DNA from: Pelomonas sp. Root1217
GTDB taxonomy: Bacteria > Pseudomonadota > Gammaproteobacteria > Burkholderiales > Burkholderiaceae_C
Assembly (NCBI RefSeq): GCF_001425705.1
Contig: NZ_LMDC01000001.1
Span: forward strand, 868,001-932,000
Direction of reading: 5' to 3'
DNA length: 64,000 nt
Below the pieces are notes generated by a model. That model was not told where the DNA came from, did no database searches, and saw nothing but the letters and a program-made list of their open reading frames with translations. Below, one piece after another: positions 45,348-55,382 of this stretch (positions are counted from its first letter, which is position 1; the number at the start of each line of letters is the position of its first letter). Position numbers and translations under genes: made by a program.

Positions 45348-45551
45348 ATGTGGAAGTTGATCGTTGGCTTCATCGCCTTTGCCGCACTGGCGCTTTTCGT
45401 GCTGACCAAGAGCGGCGGCAACATCGACCTGAGTGGCGAGAAGCATGACGTGACGGGTGGGCACGAGCCTGCAGCTTCTGCCGCGGCTTCGGCCGCCGTC
45501 GCCGCTGCGGTCGAGGCGGCATCCGCGCCGGCCTCTGGCGCGTCGCAGTAA
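45348..45551 (+). CDS. Small single-pass membrane protein (67 aa)
   Basis: The start is ATG 45348 with TGGAG eight bases upstream. A hydrophobic segment KLIVGFIAFAALALFVLT at residues 3-20 is followed by a charged stretch and an Ala/Ser-rich tail (AASAAASAAVAAAVEAAS). It has a signal-anchor look, with the tail probably in the periplasm. It stops two bases before the end of the converging sensor kinase gene. I do not recognise a family. It is 55 bases after sucrose phosphorylase and may be read through from it. Confidence 0.6.
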   Translation: MWKLIVGFIAFAALALFVLTKSGGNIDLSGEKHDVTGGHEPAASAAASAAVAAAVEAASAPASGASQ

Positions 45552-45553
45552 GC

Positions 45554-47158
<1,605 letters not shown>

Positions 47159-47294
47159 GGGGCTTTCCGGCAGGGGCGGGCGCGCAGGCGGGCGCGTCGG
47201 GTGGCGCGAACACCGCACAGCGGCGGCCAGAGTGTAGGCCCGGCAAAAGCGGTGCAAATGCGCATTCGGACCCGGCGAAGCCCGGGTTTTTCCT

Positions 47295-47324
47295 GGGGGA
47301 GAGGGGCTGCTGGGGGCGGGGGGG
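47295..47324 (+). other. G-quadruplex-like tract in the divergent region
   Basis: Four G tracts of 5, 4, 5 and 7 bases (47295-47299, 47303-47306, 47312-47316, 47318-47324) are separated by loops of 3, 5 and 1 bases, fitting the G3+N1-7 pattern. It lies between the sensor kinase and binding protein genes, or within the N-terminal coding part of the kinase if the longest start is used. Confidence 0.5.
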
Positions 47325-47384
47325 CTGGCCCCACAATCCGCGGCCATAAACACGCCGTTATGGCGCTTGGCCTGGAGAAAAACA

Positions 47385-48500
47385 GTGAAGCGTTGGGTTG
47401 GCCTGGCGGCCTTGTTCGCTGCCTGTATCGGTATGAATGGCGCATTTGCGCAAAGCACCCTGCGCATCGGCATGGTGGCGGGCTTTTCCGGGCCGGTGGC
47501 CGGCATCGTGCAGGAAAGCGCCGAGGGCGCGAAGCTGTACTTTGACTCGATCAATGCCCAGGGCGGCATCAAGGGCCAGAACATCGAACTCGTCACGCAG
47601 GACGACAAATACGACCCGGCGACCGCTGTGGCCGCTGCCAAGTCCCTGGCCAGTCAAGGCGTGCTGGCGCTGATGCTGAGCCGCGGCACGGGGCCCACTG
47701 AGGCCGTGCTGCCGGTGCTGAAGGAAAACAAGCTGCCGCTGATCGCGCCAGCCACCGGTGCGGCCAGCCTGCGCGACCCGGTCCAGCCCTGGGTCTACCA
47801 CCTGCGCGCCAGCTACCAGAAGGAAGCCGAACGCGCGGTCAAGCACCTGGCCGGCATCGGCGTCAAGCGCATCACCATCGTGCAGGTCAACGATCCCTTC
47901 GGCAACGACGCCGGCAAGGGCGCCATCAAGGGCCTGGACGACATCAAGCTGCGCGCCATGTCCAACCTGCGCTTCGACCGCAACAAGCCCGATCTCGCGC
48001 CGACGATGCAGGCCATCGCCAAGGCCGGCATCGAGGCCGTCGTGCTGATCGGCCCGGCCTATGCCGTCGTCGAGGGCGTGCAGGCGCTGCGCGCGGCCGG
48101 CTCCACGGCGCACGTGGCCACGCTGTCCAACAACGCCTCGGCCGATTTCGTGAAGGCGCTGGGCAACGAAAGCCGCGGGATCATCGTGACCCAGCTCTTC
48201 CCCTACGAGCGCTCGACGGCCAACCTGATGGTGCGGGAGGCGCTGAGCCTGGCCAAGTCCGCCGGCCGCAACGAGCTGACGCCGGCCCATGTCGAAGGCT
48301 TTGCCGCGGCGAAATTGATCGTCGAGGCGCTCAAGCGCGCACCGGGCAAGGAGATCACCCGCGACAGCCTGGTCAAGGCGCTGGACGGCGCCCGCATCGA
48401 CCTGGGCGGCCTGCAGGTGCACTACTCCGAGAAGGAGCACAGCGGCCTGGAGTACACCGACGTGTCCATCGTTGGTGAAGACGGCAAGTTCAAACGCTGA
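47385..48500 (+). CDS. Branched-chain amino acid-type periplasmic binding protein (LivK/Leu-Ile-Val family, 371 aa)
   Basis: A type I solute-binding protein. The start is GTG 47385 with GGAG at 47374-47377; a signal peptide runs VKRWVGLAALFAACIGMNG to about AFA-QS. Core text is LRIGMVAGFSGPVAGIVQE, AKLYFDSINAQGGIKGQ, QDDKYDPATAVAAAKSL and the loop VNDPFGNDAGKGA, all family-typical. No liv permease or ATPase genes are nearby, so it is an orphan of its transporter type. It is transcribed divergently from a sensor histidine kinase gene, which suggests it may be that kinase's ligand sensor or a target of its regulation. Confidence 0.88.
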   Translation: MKRWVGLAALFAACIGMNGAFAQSTLRIGMVAGFSGPVAGIVQESAEGAKLYFDSINAQGGIKGQNIELVTQDDKYDPATAVAAAKSLASQGVLALMLSRGTGPTEAVLPVLKENKLPLIAPATGAASLRDPVQPWVYHLRASYQKEAERAVKHLAGIGVKRITIVQVNDPFGNDAGKGAIKGLDDIKLRAMSNLRFDRNKPDLAPTMQAIAKAGIEAVVLIGPAYAVVEGVQALRAAGSTAHVATLSNNASADFVKALGNESRGIIVTQLFPYERSTANLMVREALSLAKSAGRNELTPAHVEGFAAAKLIVEALKRAPGKEITRDSLVKALDGARIDLGGLQVHYSEKEHSGLEYTDVSIVGEDGKFKR

Positions 48501-48561
48501 ACTCGCGGGCAGGGCCGGCGCCGCGCGATGATGCGGTCTTTCGCGGCGTCGGAGGGCTGAC

Positions 48562-49350
48562 ATGGATCTGGGTTTGAAAGGCCAGTGGGCGCTGGTCTGC
48601 GCCGCGAGCAAGGGCTTGGGCCGAGGCTGTGCCGAGGCGTTGGTGGGTGAGGGCGTCAACGTCGTCATCACGGCACGCGGCGAGGCCGAGCTGCTGGCAA
48701 CAGCCGATGCGCTGCGGGCGCTGAACCCAGACGCCGAGGTGCGTGCCGTGGCCGGAGACATTGCCACTCCCGAGGGCCGTGCCGCGGCGCTCGCGGCCTG
48801 CCCGCGGGTGGACATCCTCATCAACAACGCCGGCGGCCCGCCGCCCGGGGATTTCCGCGACTGGGGCCGCGAGCAGTGGATCGCCGCGCTGGACGCCAAC
48901 ATGCTGGCTCCCATCGAGCTCATCAAGGCGACGGTGGACGCGATGGCGGCGCGCGGTTTCGGCCGTATCGTCAACATCACTTCCGGCGCCGTGAAGGCAC
49001 CCATCGACACGCTGGGTCTGTCCAACGGCGCGCGTTCGGGCCTGACGGGTTTCGTCGCCGGCGTGGCCCGCCAACCGCGCCTGGCCGGCGCCAACGTGAC
49101 GATCAACAACCTGCTGCCGGGTGCCTTCGATACCGACCGACTGAAGAAGGGCTTCGCCGCCGGCGCCGCCAAGGCGGGCCTGAGCGCTGAGGACCTCGCG
49201 GCCAGACGCCGCGCGGCCATTCCCGCGCAGCGCTTCGGCAACGCCGCCGAGTTCGGCGCCATCTGCGCCATGCTGTGCAGCGCCCAGGCCGGCTACCTGA
49301 CCGGACAGAACATCCTGCTCGATGGCGGCAGCTACCCGGGGACATTCTGA
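48562..49350 (+). CDS. SDR-family oxidoreductase with atypical active site (262 aa)
   Basis: A short-chain dehydrogenase fold with the cofactor loop ASKGLGRG near residue 15 and LINNAGGPPPGD near 88. At the active-site position, where classical members have Ser...YxxxK, this protein reads ITSGAVKAPIDTLGLSNGARSGL: S stands for Y and R for K in the alignment I can make by eye. Other SDRs sharing the LSNGAR text are known, so it is a subfamily rather than a damaged gene. It may bind cofactor without classical catalysis. It is 61 bases after the binding protein. A tandem repeat begins 4 bases after its stop. Confidence 0.85.
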   Translation: MDLGLKGQWALVCAASKGLGRGCAEALVGEGVNVVITARGEAELLATADALRALNPDAEVRAVAGDIATPEGRAAALAACPRVDILINNAGGPPPGDFRDWGREQWIAALDANMLAPIELIKATVDAMAARGFGRIVNITSGAVKAPIDTLGLSNGARSGLTGFVAGVARQPRLAGANVTINNLLPGAFDTDRLKKGFAAGAAKAGLSAEDLAARRRAAIPAQRFGNAAEFGAICAMLCSAQAGYLTGQNILLDGGSYPGTF

Positions 49351-49354
49351 GGAA

Positions 49355-49517
49355 CTTGCGGGACAGACCGCAGCGCCGCAGGCGCCAGCTCTGTCCCCAA
49401 CTGATTTTGACTTGCGGGACAGACCGCAGCGCCGCAGGCGCCAGCTCTGTCCCCAACTGATTTCGACTTGCGGGACAGACCGCAGCGCCGCAGGCGCCAG
49501 CTCTGTCCTCAACTGAT
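49355..49517. repeat. Three-copy 56-bp tandem repeat, each an inverted repeat
   Basis: Copies start at 49355, 49411 and 49467 (period exactly 56; the third is 51 bases). Each opens with CTTGCGGGACAGACCGCAGC. Within each, GGGACAGA (first copy 49360-49367) pairs with TCTGTCCC (49390-49397), and GCGCC-GCA-GGCGC forms an inner stem, so each unit could fold as a hairpin. Copies 1 and 2 differ at only one base over the 56-bp unit (GATTTTGAC against GATTTCGAC). Copy 3 has a T in the distal arm (TCTGTCCT). The array fills nearly all of the space between the SDR stop and the penicillin acylase-type start. Confidence 0.95.
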
Positions 49518-49529
49518 CAAGGGCATTTC

Positions 49530-51890
49530 ATGAAGTGGCTCAAGCGCATCCTCCTTGCCCTGCTGGCCCTCGTCCTGCTGCTCGCTCTGGCGTTGTGGTT
49601 GACGTTGCGCGGCAGTCTGGCTCAGCTCGACGGTGAACGCGCCATCGCCGCCCTGAGCGCGCCGGCCGAGGTGCAGCGCGACGCGCGCGGCTACCTGACC
49701 ATCACGGCCGAGAACCGCCTGGACGTTGCCCGGGCCCTGGGCTTTACACACGCCCAGGAGCGCTTCTTCCAGATGGACCTGATGCGCCGCAACGCCGCTG
49801 GCGAGCTGTCGGCGCTGTTTGGCGCGAAGGCGCTGCCGCTGGACAAGTCGCGCCGCCTGCACCGCTTCCGCCACCGCGCTGAAGCCGGCATCGCGGCCTT
49901 GGCCGCAGACGAGCGAGCGTTGCTCGACGCCTATGTGAGCGGCGTGAATGCGGGGCTGGCCGGCCTGTCGGCACGCCCGCCCGAATACCTGCTGCTGCGC
50001 CAGCAACCCCAGCCCTGGGTCGCGGCTGACACCGTGCTCGTCGCCTATGGCATGTACCTCGACCTGCAGGGCGCCCAGGGCCGCGACGACGTCGCCATGG
50101 GCTTGCTGCGCGACGCCGTGCCGGACGATTGGTATGCCTTCCTGACGCAGCACAGCGCCGACTGGGAGGCCGCGATGGATGACAGCCGCGTGACTGCCGT
50201 GCCCCTGCCAGCGGGGCCGCTACCGGCCGCATTGCGCACCGCCAAGACGGCCTGCAGCGACTGCAGGCTGCGTGACGCCCGCGACCTCGGCAGCAACAAC
50301 TTCGCCGTCGCGGCGGCGCATGGCGCCGGCGGGCGGGCCATGCTGGCCGACGACATGCACCTGGGCCTGCGCTCGCCCGGCACCTGGTTCAAAGCGCGCA
50401 TGAAATGGAAAGACGCGGCCGGCAGCCATGACGTGGCCGGAGTGACCCTGCCGGGTGCGCCGCTGCTCGTCGTCGGCAGCAATGGCCGCGTGGCCTGGGG
50501 CTTCACGAACACGACCTCGGATTGGGCCGATGTCGTCACGCTCAAGCTCAACGCGGCCAGCACGCACTACCTGGCCGGTGGCGCCGAGAAGCCGCTGCAA
50601 CGCGCCGTCGAGCGTATCGAGATCGCTGGCGAGGCCGCGGTAGACCATGTCGTGCTGGAAAGCGAATGGGGCCCCGTCATGCCGCAAAAGGCGCCCAGCG
50701 GCCAAGCCTATGCGCTGCGCTGGGTGGCCCATGACCGCGAGGGCATGAACCTGCGTCTGATGCACATGGAAACGGCCGCCAATGTCGACGAAGCCGTGCA
50801 GCTGGCCGCGGGTGCCGGCATGCCGGCCCAGAACCTGTTGGTGGCCGATGCCGGCGGGCGCATCGCCTGGACCGTCATCGGTGCGATGCCCAGGCGTGCA
50901 GGCGGTGATGACATCGACCGCCCGCAGGACTGGAGCGACGGGCGGTCGCGCTGGCAGGGCTATCTCGGCGCGGCCGAGCAGCCACGCATCGTTGACCCGG
51001 CTGACGGGCGGCTGTGGACGGCCAATGCGCGCATGGTCGGCGGCGACGCACTAAAGACGCTGGGCAATGGCGGCTACGACCTCGGCGCCCGTGGCCAGCA
51101 GATCCGCGATGACCTGCGCGCCCAGGACAAGTTCGACGAGGCCGGCCTGCACGCCATCCAGCTCGACCACCGCGCGCTCTTCCATCAGCGCTGGCGCAAG
51201 CTGCTGATGGAACAGGTGCTGACGCCCGACTTCGTCGCTGCCAACGGCCTGGCGGACTATCGTGCCGAGGTCGAGAAGGGCGCCGACGCGGCCCGACCCG
51301 ATGCGGTCGGTTATCTGCTGGTGCGCTCCTTCCGGTTGCAGGCGCTGAAAAACATCTTCGACCCGCTGGCCGGCCTGCTGGAAGCGCAGGGGCTGAAGTT
51401 GTCCGACCTGAAGCTGGTGCCCGAGACGCCCGGCTGGGCGCTGATCCAGGCGGCTCGGCCTGACACCCTGCCGGGAAGCCTCAAGACCTGGCCCGAGCTG
51501 CTGCAGCGCGCCGTGCTCGACAGCCGCCGGGAGCTGCTGAGCAAATACGGCAGCCTCTCCGCAGCCACCTGGGGTGCCGACAACCCCACCAGCGTGCGTC
51601 ACCCGCTGAGCGTCGCCGTGCCGGCGCTATCAAGCTGGCTGGACCAGGCCTCCCAGGGCATGGCCGGCGACAGCCACATGCCACGCGTGCACAACCACGG
51701 CCATGGCCAGAGCGAGCGCATGGTGGTCTCGCCCGGCCACGAGGAAAGCGGCATCCTCGTCATCCCTGGCGGCCAGAGCGGCCACCCGATGTCGCCCTTC
51801 TACCGTGGCGACCATGCCGCCTGGCTTGCCGGCGAGGCCCTGCCTTTCCTGCCCGGCGAGACCGTGCACCGCCTGGTGCTGCGCCCCTGA
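49530..51890 (+). CDS. Penicillin acylase-family (Ntn) hydrolase, exported (786 aa)
   Basis: A family S45 N-terminal nucleophile hydrolase, cutting amide bonds. Members hydrolyse penicillins or N-acyl homoserine lactones. The hydrophobic N-terminus (residues 8-26, LLALLALVLLLALALW) is a signal or anchor. The alpha-chain domain follows, then the autocatalytic processing site with the nucleophile S255 in LGSNNFAV. The beta chain contains ADDMHLGLRSPGTWF and VVGSNGRVAWGFTNTTSDWADV. Full length and motifs imply an active, self-processing enzyme in the periplasm. Substrate specificity (penicillin, AHL or other) cannot be read from the sequence. The start follows the 56-bp repeat array. Confidence 0.93.
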   Translation: MKWLKRILLALLALVLLLALALWLTLRGSLAQLDGERAIAALSAPAEVQRDARGYLTITAENRLDVARALGFTHAQERFFQMDLMRRNAAGELSALFGAKALPLDKSRRLHRFRHRAEAGIAALAADERALLDAYVSGVNAGLAGLSARPPEYLLLRQQPQPWVAADTVLVAYGMYLDLQGAQGRDDVAMGLLRDAVPDDWYAFLTQHSADWEAAMDDSRVTAVPLPAGPLPAALRTAKTACSDCRLRDARDLGSNNFAVAAAHGAGGRAMLADDMHLGLRSPGTWFKARMKWKDAAGSHDVAGVTLPGAPLLVVGSNGRVAWGFTNTTSDWADVVTLKLNAASTHYLAGGAEKPLQRAVERIEIAGEAAVDHVVLESEWGPVMPQKAPSGQAYALRWVAHDREGMNLRLMHMETAANVDEAVQLAAGAGMPAQNLLVADAGGRIAWTVIGAMPRRAGGDDIDRPQDWSDGRSRWQGYLGAAEQPRIVDPADGRLWTANARMVGGDALKTLGNGGYDLGARGQQIRDDLRAQDKFDEAGLHAIQLDHRALFHQRWRKLLMEQVLTPDFVAANGLADYRAEVEKGADAARPDAVGYLLVRSFRLQALKNIFDPLAGLLEAQGLKLSDLKLVPETPGWALIQAARPDTLPGSLKTWPELLQRAVLDSRRELLSKYGSLSAATWGADNPTSVRHPLSVAVPALSSWLDQASQGMAGDSHMPRVHNHGHGQSERMVVSPGHEESGILVIPGGQSGHPMSPFYRGDHAAWLAGEALPFLPGETVHRLVLRP

Positions 51891-51978
51891 TCCAGGCGAC
51901 CCTGTTCCCGTGGAATGGGGACGCCAGCCGTGCCGCCACTGGGCACAATCCCAGCCACCCGATAACGACGCGAGGATC

Positions 51979-52947
51979 ATGATGAACAACAAGACGCTCA
52001 GCAGCGCTGTGCTGGCTTTTCTGGCTCTGGCCGCGGTGGCCGCGCAGGCCCAGGAGGCGGGCTCCAATGTCGAGAAGTGCCCCAAGAAGCTCGGCGTGCT
52101 GGCCGTGGCCGAACCGCAGCACGGCTGGAACCACCTGTCGCATTACGGCCTGGGCTCGCCCGCATCGCTGCTGCGCATGATGGTGCAGCAGTCGGGCTGC
52201 TTCGACGTCGTCGAGCGCGGCGTGGCCATGCAGAACCTGCAGCAGGAGCGCAACCTCGCCGCCGCCGGCGAAATGCGCCAGGAATCCAATGTCGGCAAGG
52301 GCCAGATGCAGGCGGCCGACTTCGTCATGACGCCCAATGTGCTGGTTGCGGCCAACAACACCGGCGGTGTCGGTGGCGCCCTCGGCGGCCTGCTGGGCGG
52401 CAAGCTCGGCGCGATCAGCTCGATCGCCGGCGGCCTGAAGTTCAAGGAAGCCAGTACCAGCCTGCTGATCGCCGACGTGCGTTCCAGCATCCAGGTTGCT
52501 GCAGCCGAGGGCAAGGCCACCAAGACCGACTTTTCCATCGGCGGCTGGGGCTATGGCGGCGGGTTGGTGGGCGCCGCTGGCGGCTACACCAGCACGCCCG
52601 AAGGCAAGCTCATCGCTGCCAGCCTGCTCGACAACTACAACAAGATCGTGCTGGGCATTCGCGACCAGCAGAGTCTGATCCGCACCGGCAGCGCCGCAGG
52701 CGACGCCAATGCGGGCGCCTCCACGCAGGCAGGTGCACCGGTGCCGGCGGGCCAGATGCTCGTTGCCAAGATCTCCAACGTGAAGGCCTATGCCGCCCCG
52801 TCGCGCGACAGCAAGGTCGTTGCAACGCTGAACCGCAGCGATGAACTCGTCGCTACCGGCGAGGTGAAGGACGGCTTCGTCAAGGTCGACGCCGCCAACT
52901 TCAGCGGTTGGGTGCAGCGCACGCTGGTGTCGCCGAGCGGCCGCTGA
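51979..52947 (+). CDS. CsgG-like outer membrane protein with C-terminal SH3 domain (322 aa)
   Basis: CsgG-type proteins form an outer membrane channel; E. coli CsgG secretes curli. Residues 1-24 are a signal peptide ([15 protein letters not shown]). No lipobox cysteine follows, unlike CsgG itself. The domain text is [41 protein letters not shown] and a glycine-rich stretch [16 protein letters not shown]. The last 60 residues are a bacterial SH3 domain ([20 protein letters not shown], then [10 protein letters not shown]), which usually binds peptidoglycan or peptides. No csgA, csgE or csgF genes are nearby, so it is an orphan. It overlaps the next gene by one base. Confidence 0.85.
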   Translation: MMNNKTLSSAVLAFLALAAVAAQAQEAGSNVEKCPKKLGVLAVAEPQHGWNHLSHYGLGSPASLLRMMVQQSGCFDVVERGVAMQNLQQERNLAAAGEMRQESNVGKGQMQAADFVMTPNVLVAANNTGGVGGALGGLLGGKLGAISSIAGGLKFKEASTSLLIADVRSSIQVAAAEGKATKTDFSIGGWGYGGGLVGAAGGYTSTPEGKLIAASLLDNYNKIVLGIRDQQSLIRTGSAAGDANAGASTQAGAPVPAGQMLVAKISNVKAYAAPSRDSKVVATLNRSDELVATGEVKDGFVKVDAANFSGWVQRTLVSPSGR

Positions 52948-53672
52948 TGAGGGTTGCCCTTGTCACCGGTGCCGGTTCCGGTATCGGCCGGAGCGTGGCG
53001 CGCGCGCTGGCCGCCGAAGGCTGGACGCTGGCGCTGATGGGCCGCCGTGAGGCGGCGCTGCGCGAGACCTTGCCCGATGGATTGGCACTGCCGACCGACG
53101 TCTGCGACGAGGCCCAGGTGGACGCCGCGTTTGCGACGCTGCGCGAACGCTTCGGCCGGCTGGACCTGCTGTTCAACAACGCCGGGATTTCCGCACCCGC
53201 TGTGCCCATCGACGAGCTGACGGTGGCGCAGTGGCGCGCCGTCGTCGATACCAACCTGACCGGCAGCTTCCTCTGTGCCAGGGCAGCCTTCGCGCTGATG
53301 AAGGCGCAATCGCCGCGCGGCGGCCGCATCATCAACAACGGCTCCATCTCGGCCCATGCGCCGCGGCCGAACACGGTGCCCTATACGTCCACCAAGCACG
53401 CCATCACCGGCCTCACCAAGTCCCTGAGTCTGGACGGCCGCGCCTTCGACATCGCTTGCGGCCAGATCGACATCGGCAATGCCGCCACCGAGATGACCGA
53501 GAAGATGACGCGTGGCGTGGCCCAGGCCAACGGCTCCGTCGCGGTCGAGCCGCGCATGGACGTCGAGGATGTGGCCCGCGCCGTCGTCTACATGGCCGGC
53601 CTGCCGCTGTCGGCCAACGTGCAGACGATGACGGTGATGGCGACGAGCATGCCGTTTGTGGGGCGAGGTTGA
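52947..53672 (+). CDS. SDR-family oxidoreductase (241 aa)
   Basis: A classical short-chain dehydrogenase. The cofactor loop GAGSGIGRS is at residues 8-16, LFNNAGIS near 75, the catalytic serine is in [10 protein letters not shown] and the YxxxK pair is YTSTK. The start is ATG 52947, whose A is shared with the CsgG-like stop (TGATG). The substrate is unknown, and nothing in the neighbourhood narrows it. The next gene, an alpha/beta hydrolase, starts 10 bases later. Confidence 0.88.
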   Translation: MRVALVTGAGSGIGRSVARALAAEGWTLALMGRREAALRETLPDGLALPTDVCDEAQVDAAFATLRERFGRLDLLFNNAGISAPAVPIDELTVAQWRAVVDTNLTGSFLCARAAFALMKAQSPRGGRIINNGSISAHAPRPNTVPYTSTKHAITGLTKSLSLDGRAFDIACGQIDIGNAATEMTEKMTRGVAQANGSVAVEPRMDVEDVARAVVYMAGLPLSANVQTMTVMATSMPFVGRG

Positions 53673-53682
53673 TGGCTTTCCC

Positions 53683-54390
53683 ATGACGACGCTGGTGCTG
53701 CTGCCCGGAATGGACGGCACCGGCAGGCTGTTCCAACCCTTCATCCGTGAATTGCCAGCAGATTGGCGGGTGATCGTCGTGAGCTATCCAGCGGATGCCC
53801 GACAGGGTTACGAGGAGTTGACGTCGTTGGCGCAGGCAGCACTGCCGACCGACGGGTCGTTGGTACTGCTCGGCGAGTCCTTTTCTGGACCTGTCGCCAT
53901 CCGGTTGGCGAGCGCATTGGGTTCACGGTTGCAGGCGTTGATTCTCTGCTGCACCTTCGCTCGAAACCCTCGACCTGGGTTGTCCTGGCTCAGCGGTCTC
54001 ATGGGCGGGCTGCCTTCTCCCGCTGCCGTGCCGGCCGCGGTTTCATCGCGGGTGATGCTCGGTACGCAGGCGCCCACCGAGTCGCGCATGCTGCTCGCGC
54101 AAGCCCTCCTGGAACTGCCGGCTACCGTGTTGCGCGCTCGGCTCAAGGCGGTGATGAAGGTCAACGTCATCCAGCAACTCAAACAGATTCGAGCACCTGT
54201 GCTGTATCTGCAAGCGCGCCAAGATCACATTGTTCCGCGTGATGTTGCTGCGGCCCTCCAACAAGCGGTGCCCTCTCTGCAAGTGGTCAGTCTTGAGGGG
54301 CCACACGGTTTGCTGCAGGCAGCTCCCGTGACGGCTGCTGCCGCCCTGCAGGCGTTTCTAGCGGGGAGCCACCAGGCAAAGAGTGGGTGA
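53683..54390 (+). CDS. Alpha/beta hydrolase (235 aa)
   Basis: A cytoplasmic serine hydrolase of the alpha/beta fold. It begins MTTLVLLPGMDGTGRLFQPF, an oxyanion-hole motif, and the nucleophile elbow is LLGESFSGPVAI (GxSxG as GESFSG). A C-terminal aspartate and histidine are present in QARQDHIVPRD and EGPHGLLQ. The start is ATG 53683; GTG 53656 is in frame. Its GC content and codon use are slightly lower than its neighbours, with runs such as TTGGCGGGTGATC, which may indicate a gene of separate history. The substrate is unknown. Confidence 0.85.
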   Translation: MTTLVLLPGMDGTGRLFQPFIRELPADWRVIVVSYPADARQGYEELTSLAQAALPTDGSLVLLGESFSGPVAIRLASALGSRLQALILCCTFARNPRPGLSWLSGLMGGLPSPAAVPAAVSSRVMLGTQAPTESRMLLAQALLELPATVLRARLKAVMKVNVIQQLKQIRAPVLYLQARQDHIVPRDVAAALQQAVPSLQVVSLEGPHGLLQAAPVTAAAALQAFLAGSHQAKSG

Positions 54391-54436
54391 CGATCGTCAT
54401 GGTCCGGACTGGCGCTCAGCGTTCAGAATAGGACCC

Positions 54437-54703
54437 ATGTCGCTGTTCCGTTCCTTGCTTCGTCTGCTGATGCTCGCCGTCGGCGCCCTCATCGGCCTCG
54501 CACTCTTCCTGATCGCCGTGCTGGCGTTCCTGGCCTTCCTGCTCGTCAGCCTGCTGACCGGCCGCAAGCCCAACTTGCAGTTCCGTGTCAACAAGAACCC
54601 CTGGGCGCAGCGTCGGCAAGCGGCAGGTGATGTGGTCGATGTCGAAGCGCGCGAAGTGCATGACGCCGCGCCGCTGTCACTGCGGCCGCCCGAGCAGCGC
54701 TGA
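54437..54703 (+). CDS. Small membrane protein (88 aa)
   Basis: The start is ATG 54437 with AGGA nearby. A long hydrophobic region (about residues 9-41, LLMLAVGALIGLALFLIAVL then AFLAFLLVSLL) forms one or two membrane segments, and the tail is basic then acidic with QFRVNKNPWAQRR. It ends one base before the end of the converging DUF3047 gene. I do not recognise a specific family. Confidence 0.6.
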   Translation: MSLFRSLLRLLMLAVGALIGLALFLIAVLAFLAFLLVSLLTGRKPNLQFRVNKNPWAQRRQAAGDVVDVEAREVHDAAPLSLRPPEQR

Positions 54704-54704
54704 G

Positions 54705-55382
54705 CTACTGCAGTTCCACCGGCCCGTACCAGGTGCGCGCCGATGCGCGGCTGTTGTCGCTGTCGGTCATGACGGCCATCGACGTCAACGGGCCCGGCGC
54801 CTCGCCAAAGGCCAGGCGAAAGTCTGCGGCCAGGTCGCGTCGATGCTCGCGCCAGCGGCGTAGCTCCGCCGGGCCGGAGTCGACGACGATCTTGCGGATG
54901 CGATCGCTGCGCGGGTTGATGACGACGGTGCCGACCGGCAGCTTGCTGTCCCAGACATACATCAGCGTCGCATAGGGCGGCAGCTCGCCGGTCAGCGCCT
55001 GCGCCAGCTCGAACTTCATGCGCGTGCGCAGCGGCAGTTTGTCGACGTCGCCGCTGAAGCCGAAGATGACGCGGGCAACCGCGTCCTCGTGATCGATGTC
55101 CGAAACATTGGCACCCGGGATGAGGCTCTGCACCCACCACGAGAAATTGACCTCGCCTATGCCGATCCGTGCCGGCTCCAGCCGCTTGCGCCAGATACTG
55201 GCCGAGCGGTCCGAAGCGGCTTCCAGCGCGGGGCGACCTTCCTTCTCCGTCCAGCTGTACTGGGTGAGCTTCTTGCCGGGCAGGGCCAGCGGCTGCCAGC
55301 CTTCGGCGGCTGGAGGCGGAGCGACGGTCGTGGCGCAACCGGCCAGCAAGGCCAGGGCGCTGAAGGCGGGTGCGCAACGCAT
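54705..55382 (-). CDS. DUF3047 lipoprotein (225 aa)
   Basis: The N-terminus MRCAPAFSALALLAGCATTV contains a lipobox (LAGC), so it should be a lipid-anchored envelope protein. The rest contains the DUF3047 text ARIGIGEVNFSWWVQSL, LMYVWDSKLPVGTVVINPRS and GPLTSMAVMTDSDNS. The start ATG at 55380-55382 overlaps the rsgA stop by one base (TGATG). It is the last gene of the coupled M48-phhB-rsgA-DUF3047 operon. The function of DUF3047 is unknown. Confidence 0.88.
   Translation of the reverse strand: MRCAPAFSALALLAGCATTVAPPPAAEGWQPLALPGKKLTQYSWTEKEGRPALEAASDRSASIWRKRLEPARIGIGEVNFSWWVQSLIPGANVSDIDHEDAVARVIFGFSGDVDKLPLRTRMKFELAQALTGELPPYATLMYVWDSKLPVGTVVINPRSDRIRKIVVDSGPAELRRWREHRRDLAADFRLAFGEAPGPLTSMAVMTDSDNSRASARTWYGPVELQ

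Noticed and set aside
49275-49516. Arg/Gln-rich open frames across the repeats
   Set aside because: They arise from the 56-bp repeat read in different frames. The period is not a multiple of three and there is no ribosome site.
49355-49517. CRISPR array
   Set aside because: Units of 56 bp are identical with no variable spacers and no cas genes, so this is a plain tandem repeat.
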